Below, in pieces: positions 1 to 5,730 of a stretch of DNA of 5,823 bases. The stretch comes from GWF2-50-93 sp041666985 (lineage in GTDB: Bacteria > Verrucomicrobiota > Lentisphaeria > Victivallales > GWF2-50-93): positions 1-5,823 of the forward strand of contig JBAYFV010000240.1 in NCBI GenBank assembly GCA_041666985.1, in the 5' to 3' direction. A model generated the notes under the pieces. The model was given only the letters and a program-made list of their open reading frames with translations, ran no database searches and was not told where the DNA came from. The first letter of the stretch is position 1. Every line of letters starts with the position of its first letter. Made by a program: the position numbers and the translations under genes.

Positions 1-11
1 CTTGTGTTTGA

Positions 12-65
12 AGTAGCTCGTGGCTTTAGCCCGAGAATCTTCGCGGTCTAAAGAACCGCGCTACT
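12..65. repeat. pair of related hairpins in inverted orientation
   Basis: Two hairpins face each other. The first pairs 17-24 with 29-35 (7 bp with a single T bulge at 21, loop TTTA). The second pairs CGCGGT (42-47) with ACCGCG (55-60) around a 7-nt loop. Read on the - strand, the second hairpin has the same outline as the first: AGTAGC, then a GC-rich arm, then CTTTAG, then the return arm. The whole stretch is therefore an imperfect palindrome of two copies of one short element. This looks like a dispersed intergenic (REP-like) repeat rather than a gene part; the family assignment is inference. Confidence 0.5.
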
Positions 66-94
66 ATATTTGCAAAAGTTTCTTATTGATAAAA

Positions 95-173
95 CTGCGG
101 CCACCGCAGTAGGCCGCTGAATTGAAACGCACATCCTCAAAATTCAAATAAGCCGTTCGGCAAGATGCCGACG
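95..173. repeat. two further GC-rich intergenic hairpins
   Basis: CTGCGG (95-100) pairs perfectly with CCGCAG (104-109) across a 3-nt loop. An alternative fold pairs GCGGCC (97-102) with GGCCGC (112-117). A second hairpin pairs 154-162 with 166-173 (8 bp, one bulged T at 157, loop AGA). No coding frame runs through them. Together with the hairpins at 12-65 and 202-224 they fill the 232-bp stretch at the left edge, which holds no recognisable gene. They may be dispersed repeats or RNA processing/termination structures; the sequence alone does not decide. Confidence 0.4.
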
Positions 174-201
174 TTCCCTGGAAGCCGTAAAGAAATAACT
201 T

Positions 202-224
202 TCAGCACTCGTTACGAGTGCTGA
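202..224 (-). terminator. candidate terminator hairpin after the hydrolase gene
   Basis: TCAGCACTCG (202-211) pairs perfectly over 10 bp with CGAGTGCTGA (215-224) around a TTA loop. It lies 8 bp beyond the stop codon of the - strand hydrolase gene, the right place for a transcription terminator. On the - strand it is followed by AAGTTATTTCTTT, which is T-rich but not a clean T run, so termination may be weak. It could equally be another member of the hairpin repeats filling 1-225. Confidence 0.4.
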
Positions 225-232
225 CGATTAAA

Positions 233-847
233 TTACAAGTGCTTCAACTCTTCCTGGAACTTCTCAAATGTCTTCGCCGAGAGGTATGGGTTCTTGATTT
301 TCTCCCCGCCAAGCGAACCATGCGGACAACATCCATAATCATGTCCGGAATATACCTCGTTTGAATCAGCGAGAGGGAAAATCACCTGTCTCATCGTCTT
401 AAACATGGTGGCGGGTTCACAGTATCCGCAACAGCCAATGAACAGGGTGTCCCCGGTAAATACCGCGGAGTCGTCTGCGAGATGATAGATAATGCTGTCG
501 TTTGTGTGTCCCGGCGAATAAAGGCATTCTATGAAAACATCCCCGAAATCAAGTTTCTGTCCGTCTGAAACGTCAATATCGTGTTTGAAAGAACAGGAGG
601 GATGGGCGACTACGGGAGCCTTAAAAAACGATTTAACCGAATCCACTCCTGAAAAATGATCCCTGTGTCCGTGCGTCAGAAGGACATATTTTGGAAACAG
701 TTTTCTCAAAGACATTATCTTCTTTTTTATCAGATCGGTGTTTCCGCATGGATCAACAACGGCCGAATCTCCGGATTTTTCATTATACAGCAGGTACGAA
801 AAATTCGAGTCAAAGCCACCTACCGGAATTTGTTCGACTTTTACCAT
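233..847 (-). CDS. metallo-beta-lactamase-fold hydrolase, glyoxalase II-like
   Basis: A 204-residue soluble enzyme of the metallo-beta-lactamase superfamily, most like small hydroxyacylglutathione hydrolase (GloB/YcbL)-type thioesterases. The metal site is complete: HGHRDH at residues 59-64, the PGHT histidine at 114, the GDTLF aspartate at 133 and the SGHDYG histidine at 169, enough for a dinuclear site. The sequence ends in the SLGGEKIKNPYL-type tail seen in this subgroup. After GDTLF the usual GGCGR is replaced by GCCGYC, so the basic residue that helps bind glutathione in classical GloB is absent; the thiol substrate is therefore uncertain. I chose ATG at 847 because family homology begins there and GGTGA lies 5 nt upstream. 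In-frame GTG codons at 859 and 856 would add four residues but belong to a repeat element. It lies downstream of two same-strand genes and may be cotranscribed with them. Fold: very sure; substrate: unknown. Confidence 0.85.
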   Translation of the reverse strand: MVKVEQIPVGGFDSNFSYLLYNEKSGDSAVVDPCGNTDLIKKKIMSLRKLFPKYVLLTHGHRDHFSGVDSVKSFFKAPVVAHPSCSFKHDIDVSDGQKLDFGDVFIECLYSPGHTNDSIIYHLADDSAVFTGDTLFIGCCGYCEPATMFKTMRQVIFPLADSNEVYSGHDYGCCPHGSLGGEKIKNPYLSAKTFEKFQEELKHL

Positions 848-851
848 GAAA

Positions 852-940
852 TTCACCACAGGGGCACAAAAGCACGGAGAGTCATTGGAGAATATTCATT
901 TTCCACCATTGAAATACCTTTGTGTCTTTTTTGTGGTTAA
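852..940. repeat. 89-bp MITE-like element with terminal inverted repeats
   Basis: The ends are TTCACCACA (852-860) and, on the opposite strand, TTAACCACA (940-932), a 9-bp inverted repeat with one mismatch. A second block continues the symmetry: CACAAAAG near the left end and, on the other strand, CACAAAGG near the right end. The interior has no coding frame I would defend. The style (ACCACA...CACAAAG) matches a class of short intergenic repeats that I associate with PVC bacteria and some deltaproteobacteria; I could not search for copies. It occupies most of the 116-bp gap between the small membrane gene and the hydrolase gene and supplies the hydrolase ribosome binding region. Confidence 0.5.
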
Positions 941-963
941 GTTACAATCAGGGGAACCTCAGC

Positions 964-1170
964 TCAGAAGAAAACGGAATAAAGTCCAGTGAATACGATT
1001 GCAACAGCTATGAAGGCAAGGACAAGCCTTCTCCTGTCGGTATAATTGCCGTGTATTCTCGAGCCGCCTATCTTCTTGAACCCGCCCGCCTTGAGATAAT
1101 GGGCGAGTTTTTTGCGTTTGGAGCCGTATTTGAGATAGTTTACACTACCCGAATAAACTTTTCTTTTCAT
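964..1170 (-). CDS. small basic single-pass membrane protein, unrecognised
   Basis: A 68-residue protein of no family I recognise. Residues 1-48 are strongly basic (clusters such as KRKK and DRRR) and should stay in the cytoplasm. Residues 49-66 (LVLAFIAVAIVFTGLYSV) form one hydrophobic helix ending two residues from the C-terminus, so the topology looks tail-anchored. There are two possible starts. ATG at 1176 overlaps the upstream stop codon by 4 nt (ATGA) but has GAGG only 2 nt away. ATG at 1170 has the same GAGG 8 nt upstream and is preferred. Tight linkage to the preceding coiled-coil membrane gene suggests translational coupling and a joint function at the membrane. A longer frame upstream of 1176 lies inside the neighbouring gene and has implausible composition. 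The gene is probably real, because of coupling and its membrane-protein pattern; function unknown. Confidence 0.6.
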   Translation of the reverse strand: MKRKVYSGSVNYLKYGSKRKKLAHYLKAGGFKKIGGSRIHGNYTDRRRLVLAFIAVAIVFTGLYSVFF

Positions 1171-1172
1171 GA

Positions 1173-1814
1173 TCATGTCCTCATGGCAAGGAATATGGAG
1201 ATCGCAAGGATCACGGCTGACACAAGCATCCCGATGATCAGGGGGGTGAAGAAAACAACGCCAATTCTGAATCCCTGAGCCCATGAAACGGAATTGATTT
1301 CGGGGATGAGGGCTCTGCCCGAATCTCCTCCTTCAGCGGCATTCCCTTCACGTTGGAGAGCATGAAGTTTCGCAGTTATCCTGAGGTATTCAAGCCTGAC
1401 ATTTTCGACTTTTCTAATTGCAAACCCGAGTTCCGAGGAGAAATTGTCCCTGTTCCACTTTGTGTCGTCAATATTTTCTATCTCATCAAGCAGGGATGCG
1501 AATTTATCGAGGGCTTTTTGCAGTTCACCTGTCTGCTCCTTTGCAATTCTTATCTCCTCAGGGAGAGAGGAGAGGCTTTCCGCTATCCTGCCGGTGAAGT
1601 CTCTTTTTATGGTGCGGAACTCATCCCATCGTCTTTCCAGGGCTTTTTTCCACTCCCTGTCCCTGGACGAATCTGGCAGTGGGGGTAACGGCTGCCCGGT
1701 TTTCTCCACAGGGGAATCCGTCTTCTCCTGATGTTTTATCCCCGAATCCTTCGCCTCCGAAAGGCGGCTTCTAATCTTTATGAGCTCCAAACCGACGAAT
1801 CCGTTTTTTTGCAT
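1173..1814 (-). CDS. coiled-coil protein with C-terminal membrane anchor, unrecognised
   Basis: A 213-residue protein of no family I can name. A polar N-terminus with a proline-rich stretch (residues 35-48) leads into a long charged, probably helical region (about 50-155) rich in Glu, Lys, Arg and Leu, with coiled-coil character. Residues 182-210 (GFRIGVVFFTPLIIGMLVSAVILAISIFLA) are hydrophobic and form a membrane anchor one turn from the C-terminus. No signal peptide is visible, so the coiled coil probably faces the cytoplasm. ATG at 1814 is preceded by GAGAG at about 7 nt and by a TATAAT box on the same strand. The stop codon overlaps or nearly abuts the start of the small membrane protein, which repeats the same layout of a cytoplasmic part followed by a terminal anchor. 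The two are likely partners (inference). It diverges from rpmH. Confidence 0.75.
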   Translation of the reverse strand: MQKNGFVGLELIKIRSRLSEAKDSGIKHQEKTDSPVEKTGQPLPPLPDSSRDREWKKALERRWDEFRTIKRDFTGRIAESLSSLPEEIRIAKEQTGELQKALDKFASLLDEIENIDDTKWNRDNFSSELGFAIRKVENVRLEYLRITAKLHALQREGNAAEGGDSGRALIPEINSVSWAQGFRIGVVFFTPLIIGMLVSAVILAISIFLAMRT

Positions 1815-1831
1815 TTCAATACTCTCTATTA

Positions 1832-1837
1832 ATTATA
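1832..1837 (-). promoter_or_regulatory. candidate -10 box for the divergent membrane-protein operon
   Basis: Read on the - strand this is a perfect TATAAT, 17 nt upstream of the ATG at 1814. No convincing -35 hexamer lies at 16-18 nt spacing, and there is no TG extension. Transcription from it would start near 1825, giving a very short leader. It could be chance in AT-rich sequence. Confidence 0.35.
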
Positions 1838-1933
1838 TAAGACGGCTAAAAATCATATCTCCCAGTACAATAACAGAGAACGCCGTTTATGACAGTGGAT
1901 TTTAAGATTTAAACCTAATGGAGTCGCAATGAT

Positions 1934-1961
1934 TTGATTTTATCTGAACTGACAATATATT
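1934..1961 (+). promoter_or_regulatory. candidate sigma70-type promoter of the rpmH cluster
   Basis: TTGATT (1934-1939, 4 of 6 to TTGACA) is followed after 16 nt by TATATT (1956-1961, 5 of 6 to TATAAT). The expected start near 1968 would give an rpmH leader of about 125 nt, which contains a small GC hairpin (CCGGC 2004-2008 with GCCGG 2012-2016). A second, nearer -10-like word, TATAAA at 2044-2049, has only a poor -35 (TTGTTG, 14 nt spacing). Otherwise 1815-2093 is an AT-rich divergent intergenic region with no gene. Confidence 0.4.
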
Positions 1962-2093
1962 AGCCGTTCGCAAAAATCTTTAAAATCGTAATCATGTAAA
2001 ATCCCGGCCGAGCCGGCATCAGGTTGTTGTAAACTAGAAATACTATAAAAATCTTATTGCAGACCTGATAAAACCAAGGAAGGAATTTCGGAA

Positions 2094-2228
2094 ATGAAAA
2101 GGACTTTTCAGCCGTCAAACAGAGTACGGAAAAGAAGAATAGGGTTCATGGCCAGAATGGCAACAAGCGGCGGGCGTCAGGTGCTCAAAAGAAGACGCCG
2201 GAAGGGACGCAAAACGCTTTCGGCCTGA
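2094..2228 (+). CDS. rpmH: 50S ribosomal protein L34
   Basis: L34 is a small, very basic protein of the large ribosomal subunit. The 44-residue length is typical. The sequence is collinear with the family: MKRTFQPSNR at the N-terminus, then GFMARMAT (17-24), GGRQVLKRRR (26-35) and the C-terminal KGRKTLSA. Compared with common versions, the HGF block reads IGF and the basic stretch is RKRR; both are ordinary. ATG at 2094 has a strong ribosome binding site, AAGGAAGGA, 9 nt upstream. It is first in the + strand cluster with rnpA downstream, as in most bacteria, but dnaA, often the upstream divergent neighbour, is not here. A 96-nt gap with two hairpins separates it from rnpA, which could uncouple the high expression of L34 from the low need for RnpA. 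Confidence 0.97.
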   Translation: MKRTFQPSNRVRKRRIGFMARMATSGGRQVLKRRRRKGRKTLSA

Positions 2229-2266
2229 ACAAGTCTGTCGGCTGACACTGCGACACACGAACTTCC

Positions 2267-2311
2267 CGGGCGTAAAAACGCCCGACATGCCGGTTCATCA
2301 AAGATGAGCCG
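2267..2311 (+). promoter_or_regulatory. tandem stem-loops between rpmH and rnpA
   Basis: The first stem pairs CGGGCGT (2267-2273) with ACGCCCG (2278-2284), 7 bp, loop AAAA. The second pairs CGGTTCATC (2291-2299) with GATGAGCCG (2303-2311), 9 bp including one G-U pair, loop AAA. Neither is followed by a T run, so a standard intrinsic terminator is unlikely. The second stem ends one base before the rnpA ribosome binding site GAAGG (2313-2317). Likely roles are mRNA processing or stability, partial attenuation, or keeping the binding site exposed; this is inference from position. Confidence 0.5.
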
Positions 2312-2324
2312 TGAAGGCGCTTAA

Positions 2325-2711
2325 ATGGGCAATATCCCTGTTCAATATGGCAAAGCTACGCTGAAAAAAGAGGAAAAACTTTCTTTTCGTTCAGAGTTCG
2401 ACTATGTCCATAATTCAGGAAAAGATTTTCCGGGAAGACTGATGGTGTTGCTTTCGGCGCCATGCCCGGAGAGTTCCAAGGTGTTGCGTTTTGGAATAAT
2501 CTGCAGCAAAAAAATCAGCAGGAGCGCTGTTCAAAGGAACAGGTGCAGACGTCTTCTCAGAGAGTCGATCCGTCTGCTGAAAGCCAAAGTCAAGCCGTGT
2601 CATGTCCTGTTGATCGCAAGGAGGGGTTTGCTGACAAGCTCCCTCCAGGAAACACAGAAAGAGATGATGTATTTTTTCAATAAGGCGGGAATGTGGTTAG
2701 AAGTGCAATGA
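2325..2711 (+). CDS. rnpA: ribonuclease P protein component
   Basis: RnpA binds the RNase P RNA and helps it recognise and cut the 5' leader of precursor tRNAs. The 128-residue protein shows the family signature: the RNR-type helix RNRCRRLLRE at residues 71-80, preceded by FGIICSKKISRSAVQ (57-70), the strand that leads into it. KLSFRSEFDYVHNSGK (18-33) matches the conserved N-terminal helix and strand. The first ten residues (MGNIPVQYGK) extend beyond the usual start, but no better in-frame start exists and GAAGG lies 7 nt upstream of ATG 2325, so the extension is accepted. The stop codon overlaps the preferred yidD start by 4 nt (ATGA), indicating translational coupling. Its place between rpmH and yidD is the standard order. 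Confidence 0.95.
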   Translation: MGNIPVQYGKATLKKEEKLSFRSEFDYVHNSGKDFPGRLMVLLSAPCPESSKVLRFGIICSKKISRSAVQRNRCRRLLRESIRLLKAKVKPCHVLLIARRGLLTSSLQETQKEMMYFFNKAGMWLEVQ

Positions 2712-3007
2712 AACATATTAATCCTGTGAATCTGCTTCTGGGACTTATCTGGCTATACAGAAAAGTCATATCTCCATGGATGTTTCCGTGTTGCCGTTTC
2801 ACTCCCACATGCTCCGAATACGCCCAGGACGCACTTCGAAAACACGGATTGATAAAAGGAGCCGTCCTCTCCGCCTGGCGGCTTGCAAGATGCAACCCCT
2901 TCTGCGAGGGCGGACACGATCCCGTTCCCGGCAGATTTTCGCTTTTCCCCCGGCAGGAAGGCAAATGCGGATACTTGAAAAATGATTTAGAAAAGGTGGT
3001 TCAGTGA
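2708..3007 (+). CDS. yidD: membrane protein insertion efficiency factor YidD
   Basis: YidD is a small membrane-associated protein, encoded next to yidC, that assists insertion of inner membrane proteins. The 99-residue sequence carries the family core: LIWLYRKVISP (13-23), PCCRFTPTCSEYA (27-39) and RCNPFCEGGHDPVP (61-74), with the expected cysteines and the amphipathic N-terminal helix. The tail after residue 75 is variable, as usual. ATG at 2708 forms a 4-nt ATGA overlap with the rnpA stop and starts close to the family core. An in-frame GTG at 2693 has AAGG 7 nt upstream and would add five residues, so the true start is not settled. The stop overlaps the yidC GTG start by 4 nt. Confidence 0.95.
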   Translation: MKHINPVNLLLGLIWLYRKVISPWMFPCCRFTPTCSEYAQDALRKHGLIKGAVLSAWRLARCNPFCEGGHDPVPGRFSLFPRQEGKCGYLKNDLEKVVQ

Positions 3008-4776
3008 AACTCGACAAGGAAACAATCATAGCGTTAGCCGTCTGCATGGTTTTGCTTATAATATGGCCTTTTCTATTTTCAGAGCCCAAAAAGCCGCAGA
3101 TTCCGGTCTCCGAACAGAAACTGGAACTGAAAAACACGTCGGAAAAATCCTATCTTTCGTCCGCTTCCGAAGAAAAGCATCTGGAAGCAGCGGAAAAAGC
3201 TCTTCCTGCAGAAAAACAGGCGGATGCAAAAAGCACCGTTCAGAAACCTGTTGGAAAAGAAACTGAAGTCGAAGCCGCAAATCTCCCCAAGCTTCCGGAA
3301 CAGACAATATCCAACGACTTCATAGCCCTTAAAATAAATCCGTCAAACGGCGCAGTCACTTCCATTGAGTTTAAAAAATATCTTTCCACTGACAAAAAAC
3401 ATCCGGTTGTCGTCAACGAGGATTTTGAGCCCGGCGCGCTGTCTTTCACAATAAGTGAAAAACTGAAAACTGTAAATGTTGAATGTTCAAAGGAAAACGA
3501 GAACTCATTAAAACTCATAAGAACGTTCAATAATGAGGCCGGGCAGGCTTTCACCGTCGCTCAAACCTGGAAAATCTCTGACAGTTACACTACTGACTAC
3601 AAGGTGGAAGTTAAAAATCTTTCCAAAGGGAAACTGGTTTTACCGGGCATTCATGTAAGTTCCGGCAGCCTTCCTCCCGTACTCGAGCTTTCCGGGGACA
3701 CTTTTTTCATGGAGACGCACAGCATAAGCTCATGCCTTGAAGGCACAGTGAAGCGAACAGACGCCAGCAAGAAACCTTTCAATGACCTTCAGGATAATCC
3801 TGCAAAATGGATTGGCGTATCAAACAAATATTTCGTATGCATCCTGAAACCGGGAACCCCTTTTAAAAGGGGTGAAGGCAACATGATGCGTCAGATCATC
3901 AAAACTTTAAAGGACAAGAAAACCGGAGCCGAGACAAGCTATGCCGTTCTTGAAACCTACGGCATAGTCGAGAAAACAGAAATAGACGGCGGCGGAAAAG
4001 CCGACTTTGATTTCACCTATTTTTCGGGTCCCAAGGAAATTGCCCTGCTGAAGGATTTTGATCCCCAGTCATCCGAACTGATGTACCTTTGCGTGAGTTA
4101 CATGAAATGGTTTGAACCTATTTCACAGGGATTGCTTGTGGCGCTGATATGGTTGAAGAAATTCTGCGGCAGCTACGGACTCAGCATCATCGTCCTCACC
4201 TTAATCGTCAAAATGCTTTTCTGGCCGATAACCGACAGGGCGAACGCTTCGATGAGGAAGATGCAGAAGATACAGCCGCTTGTCCAGGAAATAAGGACCA
4301 AGTATAAGAGCGAGCCCCAGAAAATGAACACCAAAATCATGCAGCTCTACAAGGAGCACAAGGTGAATCCGATGGGCGGATGTCTTCCCATTCTCCTTCA
4401 AATACCTGTTTTCACGGCTCTTTATTTTGCACTGAACGGGGCAATTGAGCTCAGGCAGGCGTCATTCCTCTGGGCAGTCGACCTGTCAAGACCCGATACA
4501 ATTGCGGTGATACCCGGAATTGAACTGGGAATAAACCCCCTTGTCCTGCTGATGACGATCACAATGGTCATCCAACAATACCTGACTCCTTCTGCAGCCG
4601 ACCCGGTCCAGCAGAAAATGATGATGATATTGCCCCTTGTGATGCTTGTGATGCTATATTCCCTGCCTTCCGGCCTGACGCTTTACTGGACGGTCAGTCA
4701 GATTATAAGCATTGTCCAGCTTCTCGTCAATAAAAGAATTGATAAAAATGAACCTCTTGAAAAAAAACCGGCTTGA
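3004..4776 (+). CDS. yidC: membrane protein insertase YidC
   Basis: YidC inserts and folds inner-membrane proteins, alone or with SecYEG. The 590-residue length and layout are of the Gram-negative type. A first membrane helix (7-25) is followed by a Lys/Glu/Ala-rich linker (about 30-95) and a large periplasmic beta domain (about 100-345). The conserved insertase core follows (about 360-575). The core has TM2 SYGLSIIVLTLIVKMLFWPIT (390-410) and a charged cytoplasmic hairpin (415-452), then NPMGGCLPILLQIPVF (455-470) and SLPSGLTLYWTVSQ (553-566). The groove position held by Arg in E. coli is Lys403, a common charge-preserving variant. The start is GTG at 3004, overlapping the yidD stop (GTGA), with AGGTGG 4 nt upstream; family homology begins at once. 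The C-terminal part (ELRQASFLWAVDLSRPD, ITMVIQQYLTP) resembles PVC-type versions by eye. Confidence 0.98.
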   Translation: MKLDKETIIALAVCMVLLIIWPFLFSEPKKPQIPVSEQKLELKNTSEKSYLSSASEEKHLEAAEKALPAEKQADAKSTVQKPVGKETEVEAANLPKLPEQTISNDFIALKINPSNGAVTSIEFKKYLSTDKKHPVVVNEDFEPGALSFTISEKLKTVNVECSKENENSLKLIRTFNNEAGQAFTVAQTWKISDSYTTDYKVEVKNLSKGKLVLPGIHVSSGSLPPVLELSGDTFFMETHSISSCLEGTVKRTDASKKPFNDLQDNPAKWIGVSNKYFVCILKPGTPFKRGEGNMMRQIIKTLKDKKTGAETSYAVLETYGIVEKTEIDGGGKADFDFTYFSGPKEIALLKDFDPQSSELMYLCVSYMKWFEPISQGLLVALIWLKKFCGSYGLSIIVLTLIVKMLFWPITDRANASMRKMQKIQPLVQEIRTKYKSEPQKMNTKIMQLYKEHKVNPMGGCLPILLQIPVFTALYFALNGAIELRQASFLWAVDLSRPDTIAVIPGIELGINPLVLLMTITMVIQQYLTPSAADPVQQKMMMILPLVMLVMLYSLPSGLTLYWTVSQIISIVQLLVNKRIDKNEPLEKKPA

Positions 4777-4813
4777 CCGTTATCTTATAAATCAAGAATA
4801 AGGAGAAATGAAA

Positions 4814-5518
4814 ATGGCTGAAAACGCAACACCAATGCCAATCGAAGAAAAAATGAAGAAGGCATCGACAACTCTTGCAACAATGCTGGACTACCTCGGG
4901 CTCGAAGCAAATGTCAAAGCCGAGGACAGAAATGGCCGCATTGCGCTTATTGCCGTAAGCGAGGACGCAGGCAGGATTATCGGACGCAAAGGACAGACAC
5001 TTGACCACCTCCAACTTCTCGTCAACAGGATGGTTCAGAGAAACGACACGGAAAGCCCGAGAATCACTATTGATGTTGACGGTTATTCTAAAAAACCGCG
5101 CGAAATGCGCGGCAGAGGCGATGATCGCGGCAGAGGCGACGATCGCAACGAAAGGGACGAACGCAGAGGCGATGAACCGGGCGGCGGCAGAGATGACCGC
5201 GGCAGCAGGGGCGGCGAACGCAGAGGCAGGGACGGCGGGGAACGTGACAGCGGCAGGAGATTCAGTGAAGAAGGTTCTTCACATGAACCGTCCGATGAAG
5301 AACATGAAGCACGCATACGCCAGCAGGCTATTGATGCCGCCAAAGAAGTGAAGCGCTGGGGTGAATCTGTTACTCTTCCCCCGATGAATTCACACGACAG
5401 ACGTCTCGTGCACATAACACTCAAAGAAGATACTGAGATAAAAACTGAAAGCTCGGAATCCGATGAATCAAGCAGTCATAAAAGCGTCATTGTCTCTCTG
5501 AACAAAAAAGAATCCTGA
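4814..5518 (+). CDS. jag: Jag/KhpB-type KH-R3H RNA-binding protein with RG-rich linker
   Basis: Jag (KhpB) proteins bind RNA and, in Gram-positives, affect cell elongation and division; the gene commonly follows yidC. This 234-residue version has no Jag-N domain. The KH domain spans about 10-90, with the GxxG loop as IIGRKG (55-60) and the following helix QTLDHLQLLVNRMV. The R3H domain spans about 166-232: helix ARIRQQAIDAAKEVKRWG, then LPPMNSHDRRLVH with the R-x3-H pair R196/H200. Between them, about 93-165 is low-complexity; in 96-150, 49 of 55 residues are R, G, D or E, with eight RG dipeptides. Usual family members pass from KH to R3H almost directly. ATG 4814 has AAGGAG 8 nt upstream; ATG 4808 is only 2 nt from it. 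It lies 37 nt after yidC with no terminator, so it is probably cotranscribed. Confidence 0.93.
   Translation: MAENATPMPIEEKMKKASTTLATMLDYLGLEANVKAEDRNGRIALIAVSEDAGRIIGRKGQTLDHLQLLVNRMVQRNDTESPRITIDVDGYSKKPREMRGRGDDRGRGDDRNERDERRGDEPGGGRDDRGSRGGERRGRDGGERDSGRRFSEEGSSHEPSDEEHEARIRQQAIDAAKEVKRWGESVTLPPMNSHDRRLVHITLKEDTEIKTESSESDESSSHKSVIVSLNKKES
5108..5143 (+). repeat. 18-bp tandem duplication inside jag
   Basis: Two adjacent 18-bp units (5108-5125 and 5126-5143) differ at one base, a synonymous GAT/GAC change. Each encodes RGRGDD. Further degenerate copies of CGCAGAGGCGA-like words continue to about 5240. The in-frame duplication suggests the linker grew by replication slippage. Confidence 0.85.
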
Positions 5519-5579
5519 TATTCTGATTGCAGTTTTTATTTATGCAGTTATCTTGATTTCCTGATCATTTTTTAGTTTT

Positions 5580-5657
<78 letters not shown>

Positions 5658-5707
5658 TCTTTATTTACTACTATGAGGTAATTTCAAAATTGCCGAATTC
5701 AAATTAG

Positions 5708-5730
5708 GCGGCCAAAGGGCCGCAACTTTT
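5708..5730 (+). terminator. candidate terminator after tRNA-Pro
   Basis: GCGGCC (5708-5713) pairs perfectly with GGCCGC (5718-5723), loop AAAG, followed by AACTTTT. It lies 50 nt beyond the tRNA on the same strand. The short stem and the interrupted T run make this a weak intrinsic terminator. It also resembles the GCGGCC/GGCCGC hairpin at 97-117, so it may instead be a dispersed repeat. Confidence 0.4.

Noticed and set aside
656..992. Open frames on the + strand opposite the start of the hydrolase gene
   Set aside because: They overlap a clear metallo-beta-lactamase gene and the repeat element, with no domain and no convincing ribosome binding site.
1177..1284. N-terminal extension of the small membrane protein up to 1284
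   Set aside because: It lies wholly inside the upstream gene and has His/Cys/Pro-rich out-of-frame composition; the ATG at 1170 has well-spaced GAGG.
1353..1731. Two + strand frames opposite the coiled-coil protein gene
   Set aside because: Phenylalanine/serine/cysteine-rich translations typical of the antisense of a Lys/Glu-rich helix; no start signals.
1962..2055. Shared words: AGCCGTTCG at 151 and 1962, and AAAAATCTT at 1972 and 2047
   Set aside because: Only 9 bases each, with limited extension; too short to claim a repeat or operator without a genome-wide count.
3094..3290. Lys/Glu/Ala-rich low-complexity segment in yidC as a possible insertion
   Set aside because: A variable charged linker between the first helix and the periplasmic domain is normal in Gram-negative YidC.
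5083..5424. Long - strand frame opposite the RG-rich part of jag, rich in Ser, Pro, Leu and Arg
   Set aside because: It is the complement of a biased repetitive coding region; the sense frame has both KH and R3H domains.
5519..5579. Possible terminator or tRNA promoter between jag and tRNA-Pro
   Set aside because: T runs are present but have no preceding stable stem, and the best -35/-10 pair is weak with 15-nt spacing.
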